DNA of 64,000 bases, taken from contig NZ_QDDJ01000003.1 in NCBI RefSeq assembly GCF_003121625.1, forward strand, positions 248,001 through 312,000, in the 5' to 3' direction. Shown here piece by piece: positions 53,383-61,903 of the stretch; within the stretch, counting starts at the first letter, position 1, and the number at the start of each line of letters is the position of its first letter. This DNA comes from Ornithinimicrobium cavernae. GTDB lineage: Bacteria > Actinomycetota > Actinomycetes > Actinomycetales > Dermatophilaceae. Below the pieces are notes generated by a model. That model searched no databases. It was not told where the DNA came from and saw only the letters and a list, made by a program, of their open reading frames with translations. The position numbers and the translations under genes are program-made.

Positions 53383-55257
53383 ATGAGCGCCGAGTTCACC
53401 CCCTCTGCCGGGGGGCCCGACGAGGGGGCAGCCGCGCCGCCGCGGCGTCTCGGGGGCTACACCCTCGGCGCCCGGCTCGGCGCTGGTGGCATGGGCGTGG
53501 TGTGGCGGGCCCGTCCCGACGGAGCTCCCGACGACGGCAGCCGCGACGTCGCGGTCAAGGTGCTGCGGCCCCACATCGCTCACGACCCGGACGCCCGCAG
53601 ACGGCTGGCACGGGAGGTGTCCACGCTCGCCCGCGTGAGCAGCCCGCGGATCGCCGCGGTGCTCGACGCGGACACCGAGGGGCCCTCGCCCTACATCGTC
53701 ACCGAGTTCGTCCCGGGCCCGCCGCTGGACCAGGTGGTCGCGGCCCGGGGGCCCATCACGGGTGAGGCCCTCGTCGACCTCGGCCGGGGCCTCTCCGACG
53801 CGCTCACCGCGATCCACCGGGGCGGCATCGTGCACCGGGACCTCAAGCCCGGCAACGTCCTCATGGTCGGGGCCGACCCGGTGGTGATCGACTTCGGCAT
53901 CGCCCAGGTCGCCGACGACGTGCGGTTGACGATGACCGGCCTGGTGATGGGCACACCGGGCTACCTCTCGCCGGAGGTCGTCGAGGGCGGAGCCGTGACC
54001 GAGGCGACCGACTGGTGGGGATGGGCCGCGACGCTGGCGTTCGCGGCCAGCGGCACACCCCCCTTCGGGCGGGGACCGATGAGCGTGGTCCTGGACCGGG
54101 TGATCCGGGGGCGCACCCAGCTGGACGACGTCGACCCCGCGCTGCGACCGCTGCTCGCTGCCGCCCTGGACCCGGAGCCCGACCGACGCCCCCACAGCAC
54201 GGAGGTGATGCGGGCGCTGGAGCTGTATGCCGCGCACCGCCCGGTCACCGAGGCGCTCACCGTGCACATGCCCCGGCCCGCTGCCAGCCAGCCCGCTCAG
54301 GAGGGTCGCCGGCAGGACGGGCGCGCGAACCGCACCCCGCCCGAGGCATGGCCCTCGGTCCCCGCGACCGCCGTGACCCCGCGGACCGACCCGACGCGCG
54401 TGCAGCCTGTCCCTCCGACACCACAGACGCGGGCGGCGCCGCAGGCCGCACCGGAGGTGGCGCGGTCGCGGGCCGGGGAGCGCCGCGGTGACCAGCCGTA
54501 CGGGCCGCCGGGCGCCGCGCCCTACGGTGCACCAGCGGGCTCGCCGTACGGCCCGCCGTCCTACGGTCCACCGTCGGGTTCGCCCTACGCCCGACCGGGC
54601 GGTCCGGCCCCTCTGGCGCCCGCCCGCGGACCCGATCCGCGCATCGGGCGGCCGATGCGCACCGGCACGATCCTCACCGCCCTCGTGGCGCTGGTCGGTC
54701 TGGCCGCGCTCGCGCCGCTGCTGTCGTGGGGGCTCCTCGTCATCTGGTCGGTCGCCGCGCGGACCGTCGACCATGCCGTGACGGCGCTCGTGCTGCGCAG
54801 GCACGAGGCCGGACCACGCCGGTCGGACGTGCCGCTCGCCGTCCTGACCAGTCCGTGGCACCTGTTTGTCTCGGCCCTCTCGACGGGGCTGGCGATCCTC
54901 CTGCCGATCGCGTTCGCGGTGGCGGCCACGGTCATCACCGCGGGCGGGCTGACCGAGACGGGCCTGCTCAGGGTGGGCGTGGAGCATCCGGTGCCCGTCG
55001 CTGTGGGCAGTCTGCTCGGCATGCTCATGGCCTGGTGGGGGCCGGGTGGGCTGGCGCTGCGCCGCGGCACCCGCACGATGGTCCGCTCGATCCTGCCCGG
55101 GCAGCTCCTGACCCAGGTCGTCGCCACCGTGCTGCTCGTGGGTGGGGTGTCGGTCCTGGGATGGACGGTCCTCGACGCCGGCACCGTCTCGTGGTGGCCC
55201 ACGACGTGGAGCACCGCCCCGTTCGCCGACCTGATCCCGCAGGTGCTCCGCCCGTGA
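53383..55257 (+). CDS. Ser/Thr protein kinase with C-terminal membrane domain
   Basis: 624-residue Hanks-type kinase. N-terminal catalytic domain about residues 25-285: glycine loop LGAGGMGVVWRA, VAVKVL Lys, IVHRDLKPGN catalytic loop, VIDFGIAQ and GTPGYLSPE. A Pro/Tyr/Gly-rich linker (PYGPPGAAPYGAPAGSPYG) leads to about four membrane helices (TALVALVGLAALAPLLSWGL, LAILLPIAFAVAATVITAGG). No PASTA or other sensor domain follows. GTG 53374 is an alternative start. It is followed by the rpf gene. Confidence 0.9.
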   Translation: MSAEFTPSAGGPDEGAAAPPRRLGGYTLGARLGAGGMGVVWRARPDGAPDDGSRDVAVKVLRPHIAHDPDARRRLAREVSTLARVSSPRIAAVLDADTEGPSPYIVTEFVPGPPLDQVVAARGPITGEALVDLGRGLSDALTAIHRGGIVHRDLKPGNVLMVGADPVVIDFGIAQVADDVRLTMTGLVMGTPGYLSPEVVEGGAVTEATDWWGWAATLAFAASGTPPFGRGPMSVVLDRVIRGRTQLDDVDPALRPLLAAALDPEPDRRPHSTEVMRALELYAAHRPVTEALTVHMPRPAASQPAQEGRRQDGRANRTPPEAWPSVPATAVTPRTDPTRVQPVPPTPQTRAAPQAAPEVARSRAGERRGDQPYGPPGAAPYGAPAGSPYGPPSYGPPSGSPYARPGGPAPLAPARGPDPRIGRPMRTGTILTALVALVGLAALAPLLSWGLLVIWSVAARTVDHAVTALVLRRHEAGPRRSDVPLAVLTSPWHLFVSALSTGLAILLPIAFAVAATVITAGGLTETGLLRVGVEHPVPVAVGSLLGMLMAWWGPGGLALRRGTRTMVRSILPGQLLTQVVATVLLVGGVSVLGWTVLDAGTVSWWPTTWSTAPFADLIPQVLRP

Positions 55258-55424
55258 GTCGCGCCGCGACCGCGCCGGCACGCGCCGTGGGGCACGGGCG
55301 GACGCCGATCCGCTGCTGGGGGTAGCACGTTCGGGGTGGTCCTGGGTACTGTGGCGCGTGGCCCAGGACGGGCCACAGAAGTGCATAAGCCAGAACACCA
55401 CACGCACGGCGTGTGCCCCTGAGG

Positions 55425-55580
55425 CGCCGAACCTCGTCACCAGGGCACAACCTCCGGACCGTCCGGACGCCAGACGAGGGTGGGGGACCCGTGATGACGC
55501 CGGCCCCGGCGTCTTGGGGTGAAGCCGCGCCAGCGGCCGGGCACCTGACCGCCCGAACCCGACAGCTAACCCCGCAGGCG
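55425..55580 (+). promoter_or_regulatory. c-di-AMP riboswitch (ydaO/yuaA class)
   Basis: The 348-base gap 55258-55605 has no gene but holds ydaO-class conserved elements in order: CGCCGAACC (55425), GGGGGACCC (55482-55490), TTGGGGTGAAGCC (55514-55526) and CCGAACCCGACAGCTAACC (near 55553-55571), closed by GCAGGCG pairing with the 5' CGCC. These align with B. subtilis ydaO from memory. In actinobacteria this class controls wall-lytic rpf-type genes, with c-di-AMP usually lowering expression. AGGAAGG just after it is the ribosome-binding site. Confidence 0.9.
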
Positions 55581-55605
55581 CACGTCAGGAAGGTTGAACC
55601 CCCTC

Positions 55606-56385
55606 ATGGCCACTGCCAAGCACCGTAAGCCCCGCACGCCCCTTGTCCCGCTCGCCCGGCGGGCCGGTGGTCTCTCCGTCGTCGCGGCGGCCGCCGCCGC
55701 CAGCATCGGAGTGTCTGCCCCCGTCGCGAGCGCCGACTCCGTCTGGGACCGTGTCGCCGCCTGTGAGTCCGGCGGCAACTGGTCGATCAACACCGGCAAC
55801 GGTTACTACGGCGGGCTGCAGTTCAGCGCGCAGACCTGGTCCGGTTTCGGTGGCGGCCAGTACGCGGCCTACGCCCACCAGGCCAGCAGGTCCCAGCAGA
55901 TCGCCATCGCCCAGAAGGTCCTGGCCACGCAGGGGCCCGGGGCCTGGCCGGTGTGCTCCGTGCGCGCCGGGCTGACCCGCTCCAACGGTGGTGCCGGCTC
56001 CACGGCGCCTGCGCCGGCCCCGGCCCCCGAGCAGCCGCGTCAGTCCACCGCCCCCTCGCGTGAGGCCTCGGCGTCCCGCAGCGCGGGGCCGGTCAACCCC
56101 ACGGTGAGCGTCACGGGTCTGCTGGTCCGGGACGGCATCAGGGGGCCGCTGACCACGGCCACCATCCAGCGCTGGGTGGGCACCCACCCCGATGGCATCT
56201 TCGGGCCGATCACCACCAGGGCGCTGCAGAAGACGGTCGGGACCTACCCCGACGGCGTCTGGGGCCCGGACTCCCAGGCCGCGCTCCAGGACTACCTCGG
56301 CATCGAGCGGGACGGGTCGACCTCCATGAACCACCGCACCGTGGTCGCCCTGCAGAACTACCTCAACCGCAACGTGATCGGCTGA
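55606..56385 (+). CDS. rpf: Resuscitation-promoting factor-like transglycosylase with peptidoglycan-binding repeats
   Basis: 259-residue secreted protein. Signal peptide to about residue 43 (VAAAAAASIGVSAPVASA). The Rpf domain follows: VWDRVAACESGGNWSINTGN, where the Glu of CESGG is catalytic, LQFSAQTWSGFGGGQYA and closing Cys in WPVC. After a Pro/Ala linker, the C-terminal third contains peptidoglycan-binding-type repeats (VGTHPDGIFGPITTRALQ, VGTYPDGVWGPDSQAALQ). It cleaves peptidoglycan and aids exit from dormancy, by family knowledge. Control by the upstream riboswitch is likely. Confidence 0.93.
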   Translation: MATAKHRKPRTPLVPLARRAGGLSVVAAAAAASIGVSAPVASADSVWDRVAACESGGNWSINTGNGYYGGLQFSAQTWSGFGGGQYAAYAHQASRSQQIAIAQKVLATQGPGAWPVCSVRAGLTRSNGGAGSTAPAPAPAPEQPRQSTAPSREASASRSAGPVNPTVSVTGLLVRDGIRGPLTTATIQRWVGTHPDGIFGPITTRALQKTVGTYPDGVWGPDSQAALQDYLGIERDGSTSMNHRTVVALQNYLNRNVIG

Positions 56386-56399
56386 CCTCCGCCGACGCG

Positions 56400-56434
56400 T
56401 CGGGCCCGGCACCGCTCGCCGGTGCCGGGCCCGA
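56400..56434 (+). terminator. Terminator of rpf
   Basis: TCGGGCCCGGCACCG (56400-56414) pairs perfectly with CGGTGCCGGGCCCGA (56420-56434): 15 bp with a 5-nt loop, 15 bases after the rpf stop. A run of U is absent, as is usual for actinobacterial terminators. Confidence 0.85.
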
Positions 56435-56520
56435 CCTGTGTTCCCGCGGGAGGCCGCCATGTGCTCGCGGCCCCCTTCGGCAGGTACCATCTCCTCGTTG
56501 TCGGCCACTGGCGCTGACAC

Positions 56521-56593
56521 GCCCCTGTAGCTCAGTTGGTAGAGCATCCGCCTTGTAAGCGGACGGTCGCGGGTTCGACTCCTGTCGGGGGCT
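56521..56593 (+). tRNA. tRNA-Thr (anticodon UGU)
   Basis: 73-nt cloverleaf. Acceptor GCCCCTG (56521-56527) pairs with CGGGGGC (56586-56592) with one T-G pair; discriminator T at 56593. The D arm is GCTCAGTTGGTAGAGC. The anticodon arm CCGCCTTGTAAGCGG has a loop containing TGT. The T loop is TTCGACT. CCA is not encoded (CCC follows). It stands between rpf and the SurA-like gene, with no adjacent tRNA. Confidence 0.95.
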
Positions 56594-56643
56594 CCCACCC
56601 GCTCCTGCCGTGACGGCGCGGGCGACCGCACCGGACGACCGGC

Positions 56644-57498
56644 TCAGAGGTGAACGGTCACGTCGGCCTCCGCGCGCAGGTCCTCGAGCAGCACCTGCAC
56701 CGCCTCGTTCTCCTTCTCCGACGTCAGCTGTGCCGCGAGCTGCTCCTTGACCTCCTCGAAGGGCGGGACCTCCGCGCCCCCCGAGCCGGACTCGGCGCCT
56801 CCCGCGCCCTGCTGGGCCGACAGCTCGTCGTAGAGCGCCCGCAGCTCCTCCTCGGTCGGCTCCTCGACCTTGGCCTCCTGCTCGATGAGCTGGTCGATCT
56901 TGACCTTCTTCTCGACCTCGGCATCGACCTCGTCGGCAGTCATCCCCTGCTCCTCGAGGGCGGTGAGGAACTCCTCGCCGGAGGCCATGCCGCTGCTCTT
57001 GGCCAGCTCCTCGAGCTCGGCGTCGATGTCCTCGGGGGTGGCCTCGAAGCCGTGTTCGGCGGAGGCCTGGAGCAGCAGCTCGCTGCTGACCAGGCTCTCG
57101 ACCGTCTGCTCCCGAAGGGCCGCCTCGTCAACCGGCTGCCCGGTCATTTCCGTCTGTGCCGAGGCCTGTTCAAAACTGCTCTGATAGGCCTCGCTGAACT
57201 CGTCCTTGGAGATCTCGGTGTCATTCACCTGGGCGACCACGTCGGGCACGTCCGACAGGTCGGGTGCCTGGGCCTGCCCGTCCGGCCCAGCGGTGCCCGC
57301 CGCGCCGTCCGGACCCCCGCTCGCCGCCGACCCGTCCGGTGCGGCCGACTGCGCCGCATCCTCGGATCCTGGTGCAGCAGAGGCATTCTGAGTTGCTCCT
57401 GCGTCGTCGGCGCCGGTCTGCTCATCGGTGCTGCAGGAGGCAGTCCCGAGCAGGCAGACGGCCAGCCCGAGGCTGGTGAGCCATGTCGTCTTCCGCAT
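56644..57498 (-). CDS. SurA-N-like lipoprotein (chaperone-like)
   Basis: 284-residue lipoprotein. Signal with lipobox LGLAVCLLGTASC. A 65-residue Ala/Gly/Asp linker precedes a helical domain like the N-terminal domain of SurA/trigger-factor-type chaperones: VVAQVNDTEISKDEFSEAYQ, SLVSSELLLQASAEHGF, EEFLTALEEQGMTADEV and PTEEELRALYDEL. No parvulin PPIase domain is present. It may help folding outside the membrane. ATG 57498 follows GAGGGAG. Confidence 0.8.
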   Translation of the reverse strand: MRKTTWLTSLGLAVCLLGTASCSTDEQTGADDAGATQNASAAPGSEDAAQSAAPDGSAASGGPDGAAGTAGPDGQAQAPDLSDVPDVVAQVNDTEISKDEFSEAYQSSFEQASAQTEMTGQPVDEAALREQTVESLVSSELLLQASAEHGFEATPEDIDAELEELAKSSGMASGEEFLTALEEQGMTADEVDAEVEKKVKIDQLIEQEAKVEEPTEEELRALYDELSAQQGAGGAESGSGGAEVPPFEEVKEQLAAQLTSEKENEAVQVLLEDLRAEADVTVHL

Positions 57499-57561
57499 TG
57501 TTCTCCCTCGTGTCGAAATGGTCGGCCAACGTATCACGAATGAATAAATGATCACCCTCAG

Positions 57562-57576
57562 AATTCTCAGAGAATT
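57562..57576. promoter_or_regulatory. Perfect small palindrome in AT-rich promoter region
   Basis: AATTCTC-A-GAGAATT is a perfect inverted repeat. It lies in an AT-rich stretch (57499-57623), upstream of the SurA-like lipoprotein gene and downstream of the FUSC gene. It may be an operator; no regulator can be assigned. Confidence 0.35.
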
Positions 57577-57623
57577 GCCAGGAAGGCGTTCAGGATATTG
57601 CCAGAAAAGGCTGTGTGAATTGT

Positions 57624-59429
57624 TCAGCCCAGTGGTGGGCGGTTGCCCACGATCTCGCGCACAGCGCGGACCTCCGCCTCGGCAGGCACGTCACCGCGCC
57701 CGATCCGGGTGGCCAGCTCGCGGGCCGTCGCCTCGGCGGGGAGCACCCGCTCGAGCGGCTCACCCGGGGCCTCCTGGGAGGCGGTGGCGAGCACGGTGAA
57801 GCCGAGCCAGGCGGTGGCGTCGCGGACCGGGACCAGGTCGGTGACGCGCTCCGGCTCGTCGCGGATCGCCCGGCCCGCGAGGGCCGAGAGCTCCTGCAGG
57901 TCCAGGGCCAGCTCGCGCTGGGCGGCGAGCCCCGCCGGCTCCTGGTGCCGGCCGCGACCGAGCAGCGCGATCACCTCGGCGCTCGCCGCGACCGCTCGTG
58001 CCAGGTGGGCAGTGAGCATGCCGCGGCTGGACCGCCATCCGACGAGCCAGGGGACCAGGACGCCGCAGAGCACCCCGATCCCGGTGTCGAGAAGGCGGTC
58101 CTGGGCGATCGCCAGGGCGGCCTGCCCGGAGCCCGCCGTCCCGATGGTCAGGGCGAGCGGCGTCATGAACACGACGGCCAGCGTGTAGTTGCGGACGACG
58201 CACAGCTCGACCAGCCCCTGCAGCGTCACGATGGTGACCACGACCATCCACGGCCCGCTCTCGGAGAAGCCGCCGAGCAGGAACAGCCCGATCCCCAGGG
58301 TCGTGCCCACGAGCCGCTCGACGGAGCGGATGGTGGTGGCCCGGCGGTCCATCCCGGTGTGCAGGACCAGCGCGGCGGCGGCCATCGCCCAGTACATGTG
58401 GGAGCTGCCGACCAGCACCCCTGCGGTGACACCGGCTGCCGCGATCCCGGCCGCGACGCGGACGGCAGCCTGCAGCGCCGCGGTCGGCCAGCGGAGGGCG
58501 CGGGCGATCAGGCGGCGCAGCTGCGGTCGTCCCAACGGCGCCGCGGTCGGCTCGCCCCCGAGGTCCGGGTTCGGCTGGTGGCCGGGGAGCAAGCGCTGGG
58601 AGTAGCGCTGCTGGTGGATGATCAGGTCGGTCGCGAGCTCCGCCCTGCGGTCCTGGTCGGTGACCCGCACCGCGGCGCCCGGCGGCTGGTCGTCCGTCAG
58701 GAGCTCGGGCTCACCGCCGTCCCACAGGGTGGTCCAGGCGTCGTGGATGGCGTTGGTGGCCGCAGTGCTGAGGTCCTCCGCCTCGTCGTCACCGGGCTCG
58801 GTCGCCAGGAACCGGTCGACCGCCCGGCCCGCCGCCGCGACGGCCGCCCGCTCCGGCCCGAGGCGGTCGAGCAGCAGGTCGAACAGCGCGATGGGCACCG
58901 CCACGAGGGCGCCGGTGGTGGTGGCCAGCACCAGGCTCCCGGGGTCGAGACCGCGGGTGGGCAGGTAGCCGCCGATGCCGACGATGAGCACGAAGAAGAA
59001 GGCTCCCGGCGGGCCGAGGCGCAGCGCGTGGGCCAGGAAGGTCGCGAACGCGCCCACGGCGGCGGTGGCGCCGATCGACAGCAGGAGGTTGCCGGAGACC
59101 AGCACCCCCAGGGACATGCCGGCGATCAGGCCCAGGGCCACCAGTGCCAGCACCCGGATCCGGCTGCGGAGCGGTCGACCGGCGCCGTAGAGCACGGTGA
59201 ACGCGCCCGTGCCGCAGAGCAGCCCCCACGCCTGGTGGCCGGCCGCCGTGGCGATGGTCAGGGGGACCGCGAACGCGATCGCCGCCCGCAGCGCCACGGG
59301 CCACCGGGTCGGGGGACGCACCTCCCAGCGCAGGCCACGGAAGGGGGTCACCGCCGCGGACGCCAGCTGCTCGGCACCCCGGACCGCCCGCCGACGGGCC
59401 CGGCGCACCGCGCGGCGGGAGAAGCTCAC
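57624..59429 (-). CDS. FUSC-family membrane transporter
   Basis: 601-residue protein resembling aromatic-acid exporters AaeB/YccS. Two blocks of helices are visible: about residues 40-170 (VALRAAIAFAVPLTIATAAG, LVALGLIAGMSLGVLVSGNLLL) and about 320-480 (VAAGIAAAGVTAGVLVGSSH, NYTLAVVFMTPLALTIGT), each followed by soluble regions. VGTTLGIGLFLLGG is typical of the second block. The substrate is unknown. GTG start; upstream SDR ends 45 bases before, so they may share a transcript. Confidence 0.85.
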   Translation of the reverse strand: MSFSRRAVRRARRRAVRGAEQLASAAVTPFRGLRWEVRPPTRWPVALRAAIAFAVPLTIATAAGHQAWGLLCGTGAFTVLYGAGRPLRSRIRVLALVALGLIAGMSLGVLVSGNLLLSIGATAAVGAFATFLAHALRLGPPGAFFFVLIVGIGGYLPTRGLDPGSLVLATTTGALVAVPIALFDLLLDRLGPERAAVAAAGRAVDRFLATEPGDDEAEDLSTAATNAIHDAWTTLWDGGEPELLTDDQPPGAAVRVTDQDRRAELATDLIIHQQRYSQRLLPGHQPNPDLGGEPTAAPLGRPQLRRLIARALRWPTAALQAAVRVAAGIAAAGVTAGVLVGSSHMYWAMAAAALVLHTGMDRRATTIRSVERLVGTTLGIGLFLLGGFSESGPWMVVVTIVTLQGLVELCVVRNYTLAVVFMTPLALTIGTAGSGQAALAIAQDRLLDTGIGVLCGVLVPWLVGWRSSRGMLTAHLARAVAASAEVIALLGRGRHQEPAGLAAQRELALDLQELSALAGRAIRDEPERVTDLVPVRDATAWLGFTVLATASQEAPGEPLERVLPAEATARELATRIGRGDVPAEAEVRAVREIVGNRPPLG

Positions 59430-59474
59430 ACGGCCCCCCGCGCGGTCGTCATCAGCCCCACCACGCTCACGGCA

Positions 59475-60239
59475 TCAGCGCGGCGGCATCCGCAGCGCGC
59501 CGTCGAGCCGGATCACCTCGCCGTTGAGCAGCGGGTTCTCCACGATGTGGGCCACCAGCGCGGCATACTCCTCCGGCCTGCCCAGCCGTGACGGGTGCGG
59601 CACGAGGGCCTCCAGGGAGGCTCGCACGTCCTCGCCCAGCCCCGCCATCATCGGGGTCTCGAAGATCCCCGGCGCGATGGTCGCCACCCGGATGCCCTTG
59701 TCCGCCAGGTCCCGCGCGGCCGTGAGGGTGAGGCCGGCGACCCCGGCCTTGGACGAGGCGTAGGCCGCCTGCCCGATCTGTCCGTCGAAGGCCGCGACGG
59801 AGGCGGTCAGGAGGATGACGCCGCGGTCGCCGTCGACGGGCTCGTTGCCGGCCATCGTCTCCGCCGTGAGCCGCAGCACGTTGAAGGTGCCGATGAGGTT
59901 GATCTCGATCACGGTGCGGTAGGCGTCCAGCTCGAGCGTGCCCCGCCGGGACAGGATGCGCCCGGGCGTCGCCACCCCGGCGCAGTTCACCGCGACCCGC
60001 AGGTCACCGAGCCCGGACGCCACCGCGAGCGCCGCCCGCACCTGGTCCTCGTCGCGCACGTCCGCCGGCGCGAAGCGCACCCGGTCGCCGAGCTCGTCGG
60101 CCAGCTCCTGACCCCGCCCACCGGGCAGGTCGACCAGCACGACGGACGCTCCGTCGGCGAGCAGGCGACGGGCGGTGGCCTCGCCGAGACCGCTGGCACC
60201 TCCGGTGACCAGCGCGACGGTGTTGTGGGTGATCTGCAC
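59475..60239 (-). CDS. Short-chain dehydrogenase (3-hydroxyacyl-CoA dehydrogenase type 2-like)
   Basis: 254-residue NAD(P)-dependent SDR. Cofactor loop [22 protein letters not shown] acid for NAD preference, NCAGVA, and catalytic Ser plus YxxxK in [25 protein letters not shown]. The ending [18 protein letters not shown] resembles human HSD17B10-type enzymes. With the neighbouring acyl-CoA dehydrogenase it suggests fatty-acid or branched-chain amino-acid oxidation. GTG start behind AGGAGAGCC, 48 bases after the acyl-CoA dehydrogenase gene. Confidence 0.88.
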   Translation of the reverse strand: MQITHNTVALVTGGASGLGEATARRLLADGASVVLVDLPGGRGQELADELGDRVRFAPADVRDEDQVRAALAVASGLGDLRVAVNCAGVATPGRILSRRGTLELDAYRTVIEINLIGTFNVLRLTAETMAGNEPVDGDRGVILLTASVAAFDGQIGQAAYASSKAGVAGLTLTAARDLADKGIRVATIAPGIFETPMMAGLGEDVRASLEALVPHPSRLGRPEEYAALVAHIVENPLLNGEVIRLDGALRMPPR

Positions 60240-60287
60240 GGCGGCTCTCCTGACGACGGGGACGGACTGGTATGACGGGTGGCTGGC

Positions 60288-61430
60288 TCAGCGGAGCAGC
60301 TGGCGGGAGATGACGAGGCGCTGGATCTGGTTGGTGCCCTCGAAGATCTGGGTGACCTTGGCCTCGCGCATGAAGCGCTCGACCGGGAAGTCCTTGGTGT
60401 AGCCGTAGCCGCCGAGCACCTGCACGGCGTCGGTGGTCACCCGCATGGCGGCATCGGTCGCCACGAGCTTGGCCACCGACGCCTCCTGGGTGTGCGGCTG
60501 CCCGGCGTCCTTCAGGCGGGCCGCGTGCAGGTAGGACGCGCGCGCCGACCCGACCGCTGCCGCCATGTCGGCCAGCAGGAAGGCCAGGCCCTGGTTGTCG
60601 GCGATCGGTCGACCGAACTGCTCACGCTCGGCGGCGTAGGCGACCGCCTCGTCGAGGGCGCGCTGGGCCAGACCGGTCGCCGCGGCGGCGATGCCCAGCC
60701 GGCCGGAGTCCAGGGCAGCGAGCGCGATCGACATGCCCTGGCCGGGCTCGCCGACGAGACGGTCGGCCTCGACGAACACCCGGTCGAAGAGCACCTCGCG
60801 GACCGTGTCGCAGTCCAGTCCCATCTTGCGCTCCGGCTCGGCGAAGGTGAGGCCCTCGGCGCCGGCCGGGACGACGAAGCAGCTCAGCCCCCGCCCACCG
60901 TCGTCGGAGGTCCGGGCGAAGGTCGTGTAGAAGTCGGCGTGCCCCGCGTGGCTGATCCACGCCTTGCCCCCGGTGATCTCGTAGCCACCGTCGACAGCCG
61001 TGGCGCGGGTGCGGATGGCCGCGACGTCCGAGCCGGCGCTCGCCTCCGAGAGGCAGTAGGCGCCGAGCTGGTCCCCGGAGAGCATGCCGGTAAGGTACTT
61101 CTCCTGCTGCTCCGGGGTGCCGAAGTGGGCAAGGGGTGCACAGGTGAGCGAGTGGACCGAGACGCCCACCGCGACCGACATCCACGCGTGGGCGATCTCC
61201 TCGACCACCTGGAGGTAGACCTCGTAGGGCTGACCACCCCCACCCAGCCCCTCGGCATACGGCAGGGAGAGCAGCCCCGCCTGGCCGAGCAGGGCGAACA
61301 CCTCCCGGGGAAAGCGCGCAGCGGCCTCAGCCTCGTCCACCTGGGGCAGCAGCTGCTCCCGCGCGATGTCCCGGACCAGGGCGATGAGCTCGGTGGACTC
61401 CTCCGTGGGCAGGACGCGCGACACTGGCAT
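60288..61430 (-). CDS. Acyl-CoA dehydrogenase
   Basis: 380-residue FAD enzyme that desaturates acyl-CoA. FAD/substrate motifs are AYCLSEASAGSDVAAIRTRA, GGKAWISHAGHADFYTTFAR and the C-terminal QVLGGYGYTKDFPVERFMRE AKVTQIFEGTNQIQ region with the catalytic-base segment. Chain length preference is unclear. It probably heads an operon with the SDR and possibly the FUSC gene. It is divergent from the HTH-TOBE regulator with 68 bases between starts. Confidence 0.93.
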   Translation of the reverse strand: MPVSRVLPTEESTELIALVRDIAREQLLPQVDEAEAAARFPREVFALLGQAGLLSLPYAEGLGGGGQPYEVYLQVVEEIAHAWMSVAVGVSVHSLTCAPLAHFGTPEQQEKYLTGMLSGDQLGAYCLSEASAGSDVAAIRTRATAVDGGYEITGGKAWISHAGHADFYTTFARTSDDGGRGLSCFVVPAGAEGLTFAEPERKMGLDCDTVREVLFDRVFVEADRLVGEPGQGMSIALAALDSGRLGIAAAATGLAQRALDEAVAYAAEREQFGRPIADNQGLAFLLADMAAAVGSARASYLHAARLKDAGQPHTQEASVAKLVATDAAMRVTTDAVQVLGGYGYTKDFPVERFMREAKVTQIFEGTNQIQRLVISRQLLR

Positions 61431-61461
61431 GGGCGAAGACTACCCGGGCGACTCGCCGTGC

Positions 61462-61507
61462 TGGTACATACCGCAAGTGCGGAACTATGATGCGGTACAT
61501 GCCGCAA
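61462..61507 (+). promoter_or_regulatory. Promoter with 14-bp direct repeats for the HTH-TOBE regulator
   Basis: GGTACATACCGCAA (61463-61476) recurs as GGTACATGCCGCAA (61494-61507), 13 of 14 identical and 31 bases apart. TATGAT (61486-61491) is a near-consensus -10 located 7 bases before the ATG at 61499, implying a leaderless mRNA. One repeat covers the -35 region, the other the start point. Autoregulation is inferred. Confidence 0.65.
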
Positions 61508-61894
61508 CTGAGGATCAGCGACGCCGCCTCTCTGCTGGGCGTGAGCGATGACACCGTGCGGCGGTGGATCGACCAGGGGCGGCTGCCGGCGACCCGCTCG
61601 GGCACCGGCCGGATGGCGGTCGAGGGCCGGGACCTGGCCGAGCTGGCCCAGGAGCTGGCCGGCGAGGAGGACGGCGCCCTGCGCACCTCGGCCCGCAACC
61701 AGCTGCGCGGCATCGTCACCAAGGTCACCCGGGACACGGTGATGGCCCAGGTCGAGCTGCAGGCGGGCCCGTTCCGGGTCGTCTCCCTGATGAGCGCCGA
61801 GGCGGTGGACGAGCTCGGGCTGGAGCCCGGCGTCCTGGCGATCGCCTCGATCAAGGCCACGCAGGTCGTCATCGCCCTGCCACCAGGGCGCTAG
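61499..61894 (+). CDS. HTH-TOBE regulator of molybdate transport
   Basis: 131-residue protein. An excisionase/MerR-like HTH (LRISDAASLLGVSDDTVRRW IDQGRLPATRSG) precedes a linker and a C-terminal molybdate-binding TOBE (Mop) domain: NQLRGIVTKVTRDTVMAQVE and GVLAIASIKATQVVIALP. It precedes modA by 9 bases. The role as molybdate-responsive repressor of modABC is inferred from domains and place. ATG 61499 is favoured over 61487/61490, which lie in the -10. Confidence 0.87.
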   Translation: MPQLRISDAASLLGVSDDTVRRWIDQGRLPATRSGTGRMAVEGRDLAELAQELAGEEDGALRTSARNQLRGIVTKVTRDTVMAQVELQAGPFRVVSLMSAEAVDELGLEPGVLAIASIKATQVVIALPPGR

Positions 61895-61903
61895 GGGGTC
61901 GCC

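Noticed and set aside
53284-55440. A 718-codon minus-strand frame opposite the Ser/Thr kinase
   Set aside because: Arg/Gly/Ala/His-rich shadow translation; the kinase on the plus strand has all catalytic motifs.
55413-55628. Short open frame in the rpf leader
   Set aside because: It runs through the conserved riboswitch core and overlaps the rpf start; the RNA structure explains the conservation.
57615-59591. A 658-codon plus-strand frame opposite the FUSC gene
   Set aside because: Gln/Arg/Gly-rich with no hydrophobic or catalytic pattern, whereas the minus strand encodes a coherent membrane protein.
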